This document shows, in pieces, positions 34,893 to 41,907 of a stretch of DNA of 64,000 nucleotides. The notes under the pieces are model-generated. The model made no database searches, was not told the DNA's origin, and saw only the letters and a program-made list of their open reading frames with translations. The stretch lies in contig OY970397.1 in assembly GCA_963720515.1 (NCBI GenBank), positions 1-64,000 on the forward strand, read 5' to 3'. A program made the translations under genes and the position numbers. Every line of letters begins with the position of its first letter. Position 1 is the stretch's first letter. The stretch is from G963720515 sp963720515. GTDB taxonomy: Bacteria; Actinomycetota; Thermoleophilia; Gaiellales; Gaiellaceae.

Positions 34893-36859
34893 GCGCAGAG
34901 GCGACGGGGGAGCCCGCTCAGCGGGTCCGCGTCGTCTTCGGCGCCCTCCTCGTCGTCGTCCTCCTCGCCGCGCTCGACCAGACGATCGTCTCGACCGCGC
35001 TGCCGACGATCGTCGGCGAGCTCGGCGGCATCAACCACCTCTCGTGGGTCGTGACGGCGTACCTGCTCGCAGCGACGGTCGTCACGCCGCTCTACGGGAA
35101 GCTCGGCGACCTCTACGGGCGCAAGCGGCTCCTCCAGGTCGCCGTCGTGATCTTCCTGATCGGATCGATCCTCTGCGGCCTCTCGCAGAACATGGGCCAG
35201 CTGATCGCCTTCCGCGCCGTGCAGGGCCTCGGGGGAGGCGGCCTGATCGTCCTCGCCATGGCGACGGTCGGCGACCTCGTCCCGCCGAGCGAGCGCGGCC
35301 GCTACCAGGGCCTGTTCGGCGCGGTGTTCGGCGTCGCGACCGTCATCGGTCCGTTGGTCGGCGGCTACATCGTCGAGCACCTGTCGTGGCGGTGGATCTT
35401 CTACGTGAACATCCCGGTCGGCCTGGCCGCGCTGGCCGTCATCGCGATCGCGTTCACGGCGCCGACCGAGCGCCGCAGCCACTCGATCGACTACCTCGGC
35501 GCCGGCACGCTCGCGGGCGCCCTCAGCGCGATCGTCCTCTTCACGAGCCTGGGCGGGACGACCTACGACTGGACGTCCACCCCGATCGTCGTTCTCGCCG
35601 TGCTGGGCGTCGTCCTCACCGTCGCCTTCGTCTTCGCCGAGCGGCGCGCCGCGGAGCCGATCCTGCCGCTCGAGCTCTTCAAGAACCGGACCTTCTCGGT
35701 CGCGAGCGCGATCGGCTTCGTCGTCGGCCTCGCGCTCTTCGGCTCCGTGACCTTCCTGCCGCTCTACCTCCAGGTCGTGAAGGGCAAGAGCCCGTCCGCC
35801 TCGGGCCTCCTGCTCCTCCCACTCATGGCGGGCGTTCTCGTCACCTCGATCGGGAGCGGCCAGGCGATCTCGCGCATGGGCCGCTACCGCGTGTTCCCGA
35901 TCGTCGGGACGGCGCTCATGGTCGTCGCGTTCGCACTCCTCTCGCGGCTCTGGGTGGACACGAGCATCCCGACCGCCGACGTCTACGTGCTCATCCTTGG
36001 ACTCGGCCTCGGGCTCGTCATGCAGGTGCTCGTCCTCGCGGTGCAGAACGCGGTGGACTACGAGCACCTCGGCGTCGCGACCTCCGGGGCCACGCTCTTC
36101 CGCTCGATCGGCGGGTCGATCGGCGTCGCGCTCTTCGGGGCGATCTTCGCCAACCGGCTCGGCGCCGAGCTCGCCGGAGTCCTGCCGCCCGGCACCCGCA
36201 TTCCGGCGGCGGCCGACCCGAACGCGATCAAGGCGCTCCCGCCAGCGGTGCACCAGCCGTTCATCGAGGCGTTCGCCTCCGCGCTCCAGATCGTCTTCCT
36301 CGCCGCGGTGCCGATCTCGATCGTCGCGTTCGCGCTCACCTGGTTCCTGCGCGAGGTGCCGCTCCGCAAGACGGTCGCGGCCGAGGGCCTCGGGGAGACG
36401 TTCGCCTCGCCGCGCGACGACGACTCGCGCCGCGAGCTCGGCCGGGCGATCAGCGTGCTCCTGCGGCGGGAGAACCGCCCGCGGGTGTACAGGCAACTCG
36501 CGGAGCACGCCGGCGTCGACCTGGGGCCGCGCGAGGCGTGGCTCCTGGCTCGGCTCGACGAGCGCGTGCCGATCGCCGAGGGGGACCTCGCCGCCGACCT
36601 CGGCCTCGAGCGTACACAGCTCGATCCGCCGCTCGAGGAGCTCCGCCGCCGCGGTCTCGTCGCGGGCGACGGCGCCGGGCCGATCGACCTGACGCCCGAG
36701 GGCCGCCACGTCCGCGAGCGCTTCCGCGGTGCGCGGCGCGACGCGCTCTGCGACCTCCTGAACGGCTGGGACCCGGACGAGAACGCCGACGTCTCGGAGC
36801 TCGTGGACGAGTTCGTGCGCGAGCTCCGAGCCGAGATGCCGGAGGAGGCGCCCGTCTAG
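34889..36859 (+). CDS. DHA2-type (14-TM) MFS drug efflux transporter with C-terminal winged-helix-like domain
   Basis: 656 residues. Residues 1-490 form an EmrB/QacA-type proton antiporter with LDQTIVSTALPTIVGELGG in TM1, motif A GKLGDLYGRKR, motif C VIGPLVGGYIVEHLSWRW, and about 14 TM helices. Residues from about 514 to the end are soluble. They contain a MarR-like pattern: helix REAWLLARL, EGDLAADLGLERTQLDPPLEELRRRGLV as recognition region, and DLTPEGRHVRERFRGARR as wing and last helix. A transporter and a DNA-binding-like domain in one chain is unusual; the frame is continuous and codon bias is constant. The stop is shared with the M50 gene (CTAG). Confidence 0.85.
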   Translation: MSAEATGEPAQRVRVVFGALLVVVLLAALDQTIVSTALPTIVGELGGINHLSWVVTAYLLAATVVTPLYGKLGDLYGRKRLLQVAVVIFLIGSILCGLSQNMGQLIAFRAVQGLGGGGLIVLAMATVGDLVPPSERGRYQGLFGAVFGVATVIGPLVGGYIVEHLSWRWIFYVNIPVGLAALAVIAIAFTAPTERRSHSIDYLGAGTLAGALSAIVLFTSLGGTTYDWTSTPIVVLAVLGVVLTVAFVFAERRAAEPILPLELFKNRTFSVASAIGFVVGLALFGSVTFLPLYLQVVKGKSPSASGLLLLPLMAGVLVTSIGSGQAISRMGRYRVFPIVGTALMVVAFALLSRLWVDTSIPTADVYVLILGLGLGLVMQVLVLAVQNAVDYEHLGVATSGATLFRSIGGSIGVALFGAIFANRLGAELAGVLPPGTRIPAAADPNAIKALPPAVHQPFIEAFASALQIVFLAAVPISIVAFALTWFLREVPLRKTVAAEGLGETFASPRDDDSRRELGRAISVLLRRENRPRVYRQLAEHAGVDLGPREAWLLARLDERVPIAEGDLAADLGLERTQLDPPLEELRRRGLVAGDGAGPIDLTPEGRHVRERFRGARRDALCDLLNGWDPDENADVSELVDEFVRELRAEMPEEAPV

Positions 36860-37986
36860 GTCTGCGCCTGCGGCTGCCGCTGCCGCGCGCGAAGCTCGAG
36901 CGCGCGGGTGACGTCGGCGAGCGAGAGCAGCCCGGCGAGGCGCTCGCCGTCGAGCACGAGGCCGCGGCGCACCTCGCTCTCCGAGAGCGTCGCGGCGGCG
37001 TCGATCGCCTCGTCGTCCGCCGAGAGCGTCGGCACCTCGGCGAGCGGGAGCATGCAGTCGCGCACACGGCGGGTGTCCCACTCCGAGCGGGGCACCGCGA
37101 CCACGCAGCTGAACGGCAGGAGTCCCACCGCTCGTCCGTCCTCGACCACCGGGTAGGTCGTGTGGCGGCGCGTCGAGAGCGTCTCGTCCGTGAACCGGCC
37201 GAGTGTCTCGCCGGGGGAAGCGGTCACGGGGTCGCGCACCATCAGGTCGCGGACGCGGAGCCCGCCGAGCGCGAGCCTGGCCATGGCGTAGCGGTCCTCG
37301 GCGCTCGCGGCCGAGAGGAGGAACCAGCCGATGAAGGCCATCCAGGCGCCGCTGAACGAGCCCTCGAAGATGATGAGGAAGAGCCCGGTCCCGATGAACA
37401 CGTAGCCGAACCCGCGGCCGACGAGTGCCGCGACGTGCGTCGCCCAGCCGAAGTCGCCCTTCGCGCCCCAGAGCAGGGAGCGGAGCACGCGCCCGCCGTC
37501 GAGCGGCAGCGCGGGGAGCAGGTTGAAGAGGAGCAGCGTCAGGTTGATCGAGCCGAGCCACGCGGCGACCGCGTCCGCCTCTTCCGGCAGCCGCCCCTGC
37601 CACGCGATCGCGAGCGCGACGACCCCGATCACGAGGGAGACGAGCGGGCCCGCGATTGCGATCCGAAACTCGGCGCCGGCCGAGGGGAAGTCCCCTTTGA
37701 AGCGCGCGACACCGCCGAAGAGCCACAGCGTGATGCCCTCGATCTGCATGCCCTCGCGGCGCGCGACGAGCGCGTGGCCGTACTCGTGCAGGAGCAGCGA
37801 GACGAAGAAGAGGATCGCGGTCACGATCGCGAGGGCCGCGTACGTGCCGTTCCCGAGCCCCGGGTTCCGCTCGGGGAAGATCGCCGAGTAGAGCGTCCAG
37901 ACGATCAGGGCGAAGACGACCAGCCAGCTCCAGTTCACCCCGACCTGGACACCGGCGATGCGGCCGAGCGTCAGGCTGTCACGCAT
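36856..37986 (-). CDS. Site-2 protease (M50 family) with CBS domain pair
   Basis: 376 residues, about six TM helices. The zinc site is HEYGH (67-71) plus LPLDGGRV (about 160-167). The C-terminal part (about 245-365) is a tandem CBS pair that usually binds adenine nucleotides. This is the SpoIVFB/Rip3-like class, which cleaves TM segments of anti-sigma factors or other regulators. The target is not evident. It is convergent with the MFS gene, with interlocked TAG stops in CTAG. Confidence 0.9.
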   Translation of the reverse strand: MRDSLTLGRIAGVQVGVNWSWLVVFALIVWTLYSAIFPERNPGLGNGTYAALAIVTAILFFVSLLLHEYGHALVARREGMQIEGITLWLFGGVARFKGDFPSAGAEFRIAIAGPLVSLVIGVVALAIAWQGRLPEEADAVAAWLGSINLTLLLFNLLPALPLDGGRVLRSLLWGAKGDFGWATHVAALVGRGFGYVFIGTGLFLIIFEGSFSGAWMAFIGWFLLSAASAEDRYAMARLALGGLRVRDLMVRDPVTASPGETLGRFTDETLSTRRHTTYPVVEDGRAVGLLPFSCVVAVPRSEWDTRRVRDCMLPLAEVPTLSADDEAIDAAATLSESEVRRGLVLDGERLAGLLSLADVTRALELRARQRQPQAQT

Positions 37987-37998
37987 CGCGCGGGCGGC

Positions 37999-38190
37999 CT
38001 AGCGGGCCTTGAGGCGGGCGCGCGCGGCACGCGTCTCGGCCTGCGCCTGCCTGACGGCGCGGTGTGCGGCGCGGGCGACGGTCGGCCCGTGCGTCCGCAC
38101 CTGGCGGCGCGCGATGCGCCAGGCCTCGCGGCGGTGCTCACGCGGGACGAGCATCCATCCGCGGCGAGCGAGAAACAGGAGCTTCCACAT
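37999..38190 (-). CDS. Small basic protein of unknown function
   Basis: 63 residues. An aromatic N-terminus (MWKLLFLARRGWMLVP) is followed by a long Arg/Ala-rich helix (about 20-63). AAAGGA is about 12 nt upstream of the ATG, a little far. It is oriented with and upstream of the site-2 protease gene (12 nt gap), so they may share a transcript. No family recognised. Confidence 0.5.
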   Translation of the reverse strand: MWKLLFLARRGWMLVPREHRREAWRIARRQVRTHGPTVARAAHRAVRQAQAETRAARARLKAR

Positions 38191-38299
38191 GCTTCGACGG
38201 TTCCTTTCTCCCGGGTTGGCTCGAATCATGCCCGCGCGGGTTGATCCCGGAGCGCGGGACGGCGAAGATCGGCCTACCGGAAGCGGAGAGGGAGGAAAC

Positions 38300-38785
38300 G
38301 TGAAGGCACGTGCGATCGGAGCGCTCGCTGCGCTGGTCGTCCTCGCGGCGGGGTGCGGCGGAGGCGGCGGTGGCGGTGGCACGCAGCTCACGAAGGCCCA
38401 GTACGAGCAGCAGCTGCAGTCGGTCGGCCAGTCGATCGACGCTTCGTTCGAGGAGCTCACGCAGTCATTCCAGGGCGACTCGCCGTCCTTCGACAAGGCC
38501 GCGGACCAGATCGCCGTGATCCAGGACCAAATGCGCCAGCAGGCCGACGAACTCGACGACGTGACCCCGCCCGACGACGTGCAGGCCGAGCACGACAAGA
38601 TGGTCGAAGGCCTGCGTGGCTTCGCGGACGACCTCGACGAGTTCCGCCAGGCGGTCGAGGACAAGAGCGTGGAGGCGATGACGAAGTTCGCGGACACGTT
38701 CACGAACAGCGAGTCGGCGAAGCAGATCCAGGAGGCCGGAGACAGCCTGAAGGAGAAGGGCTACGACATCGAGCAGGGGAGCTAG
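38300..38785 (+). CDS. Small lipoprotein
   Basis: 161 residues from a GTG with GGGAGG about 6 nt upstream; longer in-frame starts run into the oppositely oriented small basic gene. The type II signal peptide ends in LAAGC with the lipid-modified Cys at 19, followed by a glycine run. The mature part is an acidic, Gln-rich helical protein (about 30-160) with likely coiled coils. It is anchored to the outer leaflet of the membrane; the function is unknown. It is convergent with the enolase-superfamily gene, whose stop is immediately adjacent. Confidence 0.75.
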   Translation: MKARAIGALAALVVLAAGCGGGGGGGGTQLTKAQYEQQLQSVGQSIDASFEELTQSFQGDSPSFDKAADQIAVIQDQMRQQADELDDVTPPDDVQAEHDKMVEGLRGFADDLDEFRQAVEDKSVEAMTKFADTFTNSESAKQIQEAGDSLKEKGYDIEQGS

Positions 38786-39859
38786 CTAGTCGAGCGATCC
38801 TGCGCCGTCCGTAGACCAGCGGAAGCCGGTCGAATCGGGCGCAGGCTCGAGCGGGCTGTGCGGAAGATCGGGCGAGGGCTCCGGGTGGTTGAACCCGCCC
38901 GGGGCCACGTCGTTGGCTCCGTCGGCGTGGAAGAGCGACGCGAGGTACTGGATCTGGCCGCGGCCGGGGCCGAGCTCGAACTGGCCGCCGCCGTAGGCGC
39001 CGATGCCGTGCTTCTCGCAGTAGTCGTAGGCGGCACAAAGCGCCTCGAGGCTCCCGAAGCGCGACGGCTTCACGTTCACCGTGCGTGGGGGGAACGGCAG
39101 GCCCTCAATATCGGCGACCGAGTCGATGACCGCGTCCCAGGTGATGCGGTCGCGCGCCGGCTCGAGGATCGGCTCCGTCTCCTCGGTGATCGCGGGGTCC
39201 TCGATCCAGGCGTCCGGGAACTCCGTGACGACGCGCGCGTAGAGCGTCGGGTTGGGCGGGTTGTCCACGGGCGTCCCCTCGTAGGCGCCCTTCAGGTCGA
39301 TCGAGTCCACGACGCCCAGCGCCTTCAGCTCGGCGAAGATCTCGTTCGTCCAGTCCGGGCGCGCGTCGAGCTTGAACTTGAGCTCGGGGTGGTGCGCGAG
39401 GATGCCGCGCACCTTGTCGAGCGTGGGCGGCTCGCCGAGGTTGCCGGACACGACGAAGTTGACCGGGCGTGCCTCGCGGCCCACGGCCTCCGCGAGCGAC
39501 TTCCCCGCCTGGCGGAGCGCGAGATCGAGCGCCGCGCTCTCGTAGGCCCAGCGGCGGTAGTGCTCGAAGACGTCCCGCGATGCGCCGTCCGGGAAGAGCG
39601 CGAGCCCGCCGACGAGCTGCGAAAACCCGTCGATCGTGAACGAGCCCTCGATCGGGAGCGTCGGGCCCTCGGCCTGGAGCGCGAGCTGGTTGTCCCCGTC
39701 GTAGGTCACGTCCTCGCCCACGCCCTCGTGGCCGCCGCCGGCGAGGCGGATCACCGTCGTCCGGCGCGTGAACTCCGGCGAGATCACGTACTCGAGCGGC
39801 TCGAGCGAGTAGGACTCGATCTCGACCGGCAGGTCGCGGATGAGGTCGTAGGTCGCCAC
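38786..39859 (-). CDS. Enolase-superfamily (mandelate racemase/muconate lactonizing enzyme-like) protein
   Basis: 357 residues. An N-terminal capping domain (about 1-125) precedes a barrel with the K-x-K motif in LKFKLDARPDW (about 165-175), metal-type acids in SIDLKG and WIEDPAI, and a C-terminal Lys in VNVKPSRFGS (about 265). GGGQFELGPGRGQIQYLASLF closes the barrel. Members abstract a proton next to a carboxylate. The substrate cannot be assigned, and the third metal ligand is not obvious, so it may be a divergent subgroup such as a racemase or dehydratase. Confidence 0.8.
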   Translation of the reverse strand: MATYDLIRDLPVEIESYSLEPLEYVISPEFTRRTTVIRLAGGGHEGVGEDVTYDGDNQLALQAEGPTLPIEGSFTIDGFSQLVGGLALFPDGASRDVFEHYRRWAYESAALDLALRQAGKSLAEAVGREARPVNFVVSGNLGEPPTLDKVRGILAHHPELKFKLDARPDWTNEIFAELKALGVVDSIDLKGAYEGTPVDNPPNPTLYARVVTEFPDAWIEDPAITEETEPILEPARDRITWDAVIDSVADIEGLPFPPRTVNVKPSRFGSLEALCAAYDYCEKHGIGAYGGGQFELGPGRGQIQYLASLFHADGANDVAPGGFNHPEPSPDLPHSPLEPAPDSTGFRWSTDGAGSLD

Positions 39860-39939
39860 CGCCGCGCAGTCTGACGATTTTCAGCGAACTCTTCGCCGGT
39901 TCTTAGGCGACGTTCAGGTTCGGGTGGTCTTCTGGGGGC

Positions 39940-40224
39940 GTGGGACCCCTCACCTCCCAGGCCAGCGCCCCCTCCGCGCTTCGGCGGAGGGGGCGCGCGG
40001 ACGTCGAGCGACTCCTCGTCGACCTCCGCCGGCTGGTCGAAGAGGGCCACGAGCTCGAGCGGCGCGGCGGCGACGACGCGCGTCGGGCGAACCGCCGCGC
40101 CGCCGAGCGCCTCCGCTGGCAGGTCGCTCGCGCGGTGCGCAGCGAGCTCGACGGGTCCCTCGTTTGCGCCGGAAGGCCTCGGGTAGGCGCTAGGGGCAAA
40201 CGAGGAACGAGGGGGAACGCATGA
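39940..40224 (+). CDS. Possible small helical protein
   Basis: 94 residues from a GTG. The middle (ADVERLLVDLRRLVEEGH, RRAAERLRWQVARAVRSE) looks like a genuine amphipathic helix pair, and the stop overlaps the next ATG (ATGA). However, the first 20 codons lie across a perfect hairpin and the last 20 across an inverted repeat, which argues against full-length translation. Low confidence. Confidence 0.3.
   Translation: MGPLTSQASAPSALRRRGRADVERLLVDLRRLVEEGHELERRGGDDARRANRRAAERLRWQVARAVRSELDGSLVCAGRPRVGARGKRGTRGNA
39965..39996. repeat. Perfect 13 bp hairpin
   Basis: Arms GCGCCCCCTCCGC and GCGGAGGGGGCGC around loop GCTTCG, a stable UUCG-type loop when transcribed rightwards. No T-tract on either strand. 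It could be a transcript end, a leader structure or a dispersed palindromic element. Confidence 0.6.
40158..40205. promoter_or_regulatory. Inverted repeat upstream of the SRPBCC gene
   Basis: CCTCGTTTGC (40158-40167) and GCAAACGAGG (40196-40205), 10 bp perfect arms, 28 nt apart, ending 15 nt before the start codon. It overlaps the expected ribosome-site side of the leader, so it could be an operator or a leader stem. Confidence 0.45.
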
Positions 40225-40667
40225 GCACCATCGAGCAGACGATCGACGTCAATGTGCCGTTGCACACGGCGTACAACCAGTGGACGCAGTTCGAGGACTT
40301 CCCGAGCTTCATGGAGGGGGTCGAGTCCGTTACGCAGCTCGACGACCGGCACCTCCGCTGGATCGCCGACATCGGCGGCCAGAAGCGCGAGTGGCAGGCC
40401 GAGATCGTGGCGCAGGAGCCCGACCGGCGGGTCGCCTGGCGCGCGACGGACGGCAAGGACAACGCCGGCGTCGTGACGTTCCAGCCGATCGACCAGACCA
40501 CCACCCGCGTCGAGGTCCAGATGCAGTGGGAGCCCGAGGGCATGATGGAGAAGGCCGGCTCGATGGTCGGCATGGACGACCGTCGTGTGAAGGGCGACCT
40601 CGAGCGGTTCAAGGACATGATCGAGCGCCGCGGCGTCGAGACCGGCGCCTGGCGCGGCGACGTCTAG
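40221..40667 (+). CDS. SRPBCC-family (polyketide cyclase/dehydrase-like) protein
   Basis: 148 residues. N-terminus IEQTIDVNVPLHTAYNQWTQFEDFPSFMEGV is the classic START/Bet-v1-like opening of the cyclase/dehydrase family. VAWRATDGKDNAGVVTFQPI and TRVEVQMQWEP give the antiparallel sheet, with a long C-terminal helix (about 110-140). It binds a hydrophobic ligand in the cytoplasm; the ligand is unknown. The ribosome site GAGGGGG is about 6 nt upstream of the ATG. A terminator hairpin follows. Confidence 0.88.
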   Translation: MSTIEQTIDVNVPLHTAYNQWTQFEDFPSFMEGVESVTQLDDRHLRWIADIGGQKREWQAEIVAQEPDRRVAWRATDGKDNAGVVTFQPIDQTTTRVEVQMQWEPEGMMEKAGSMVGMDDRRVKGDLERFKDMIERRGVETGAWRGDV

Positions 40668-40677
40668 CGCGACTTCC

Positions 40678-40711
40678 GGGGCGTCCGGCTACGGCCGGGC
40701 GCCCCGTTCTT
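40678..40711 (+). terminator. Terminator after the SRPBCC gene
   Basis: An imperfect hairpin of about 12 bp (GGGGCGTCCGGC, loop TAC, GGCCGGGCGCCCC) followed by GTTCTT, 11 nt past the stop. Confidence 0.65.
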
Positions 40712-41002
40712 CATGGCCCCGGAGGGAGTCAGGCCGCCTCGCAAAACCCCAGGTAATCGGCCTCGACAACGACGGCGCGCACGGAGTCGCGCGACTGCAT
40801 CACTGCAGTCGTTGGTTGCCGCCGCCTTGATTACCGGCCGTCGGCCAGCGTCCCCGTCTGAGAAGTGGACGAGGTAGCGAGGCAGGCGCAACCGTCGCTG
40901 AACTTCAGCGAGATATCGAGGGCACGGCCGCCAGTTAGCCTCTCTCTCCGGCCGGGCTGGACGGGCGCTACGTTTCTCGCGCCCGCCCAGTGCGGCGCGG
41001 GT
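40712..41002. other. Non-coding interval with a possible tRNA-like fragment
   Basis: About 290 nt without a convincing ORF. Its left end (40712-40730, ATGGCCCCGG then GGAGTC) resembles the 3' end of the tRNA-Arg(TCG) gene at 41734 as read on the plus strand, but the match decays after about 17 nt. Otherwise I see no signal. Confidence 0.3.
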
Positions 41003-41512
41003 TCAGCTGAGCGTGATCGTTCCCGACAGAGTTGATTGACCCGCGTCCCCGGCGAGATGGGTCGTGGATGAGCCGCTGCCGCTCGCTCCGGCGAAGACGC
41101 CTGTGCCGCCAGTGACCGTCCATGTTGCCGTCAGCCTGGACGGGTTGCCGAACGACTTCAGCGAGCCGGGCGCCAGCGGCGACTTGCCCGGGAAGCAAGC
41201 GACGCCGGTCTCGGTGAGCACAAGCGTGCCAGCGCCGCTCGTGAGCGTGATCGTGTAGCGGATGGTGGCGTCCCCGCACGAGGTCTCCGGGTCGAGGTTC
41301 GTGAAACTGAGGATCTCGAACGTCGAGGTCGCGGCGCCGAATCCCTCCACCTCGCCCTTCCCGCAGGCGAACGCGATCGGGCTGCACGGGTGCGCAACCG
41401 CACGGCCGCCACTCTCCTGAAAGCTCGCCTGGAGGCTGACCGTCTGCGCCGCGGCCGCCGGTACGGCGACCAGGGCAAGCAGTGCGGCGGCGAGCAGGAC
41501 CATTCTCTGCAT
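41003..41512 (-). CDS. Secreted protein of unknown function
   Basis: 169 residues from an ATG with GGGAGG about 6 nt upstream. The signal peptide (about 1-22, VAVPAAAAQ) is followed by an all-beta domain with four cysteines (HPCSPIAFACGKG, TSCGDAT, VACFPGK), probably two disulfides. The C-terminal part GTGVFAGASGSGSSTTHLAGDAG resembles the 'TGTGxFxGAsGsG' segment seen in many exported beta-sandwich proteins. The function is unknown. It lies between tRNA-Arg(TCG) and the SRPBCC gene. Confidence 0.78.
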   Translation of the reverse strand: MQRMVLLAAALLALVAVPAAAAQTVSLQASFQESGGRAVAHPCSPIAFACGKGEVEGFGAATSTFEILSFTNLDPETSCGDATIRYTITLTSGAGTLVLTETGVACFPGKSPLAPGSLKSFGNPSRLTATWTVTGGTGVFAGASGSGSSTTHLAGDAGQSTLSGTITLS

Positions 41513-41733
41513 CGTGCCTCCCTTCTGCGCCCTCGCCGGCGGCGTATTGACACGGCGAGTCTTCTCCGGCTACCGCGCTGCTGTCAAGGAGTGGGGTCAA
41601 GCGATCGCTAGGTCTCGGTACCGCACCGGCGCCGGGGTAGCACCGGGGTACGCACGCGGCGAGCGTCACCGGCACGCACGGTCACACCCGACCGATGGAA
41701 TCAGCGGCTTCCGGAGCGATGCTAGATGCTGAA

Positions 41734-41805
41734 TGGCCCCGGGAGGAGTCGAACCTCCGCGCGCAGATTCGAAGTCTGCCGCTCTATCCGCTGAGCTACG
41801 GGGCC
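41734..41805 (-). tRNA. tRNA-Arg (anticodon TCG)
   Basis: 72 nt on the minus strand. Acceptor GGCCCCG and CGGGGCC, discriminator A, D-arm GCTC..GAGC, anticodon stem GCAGA/TCTGC with loop CTTCGAA, T-arm GGAGG..CCTCC. Its 5' third is partly repeated at 43701-43727. Confidence 0.95.
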
Positions 41806-41907
41806 TCGGCCCAAGTGTGTAACAGATTGGGTCGCGACCGGGAACACGAGATTGATCCCCGGCGTTCGGGGTACGCGCGAAGCGTCCAATCGAGGGGAGG
41901 CTTCCTT

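Larger units (their letters stand above)
39860..40220. other. Gene-poor interval with strong secondary structure
   Basis: 361 nt between two well-supported genes. It holds a 13 bp hairpin (39965-39996), a 10 bp inverted repeat just before the SRPBCC start (40158-40205), and a weak ORF (39940-40224). Confidence 0.5.

Noticed and set aside
34364..37726. Minus-strand ORF of over 1100 codons across tRNA-His and the MFS gene
   Set aside because: Runs through a tRNA and the antisense of the MFS gene; composition-driven shadow.
39784..40050. Minus-strand ORF upstream of the enolase-superfamily gene
   Set aside because: Proline/arginine low-complexity product spanning the 13 bp hairpin; no sign of selection.
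40664..40891. Minus-strand ORF after the SRPBCC gene
   Set aside because: Covers the SRPBCC terminator and part of its end; no ribosome site or motif.
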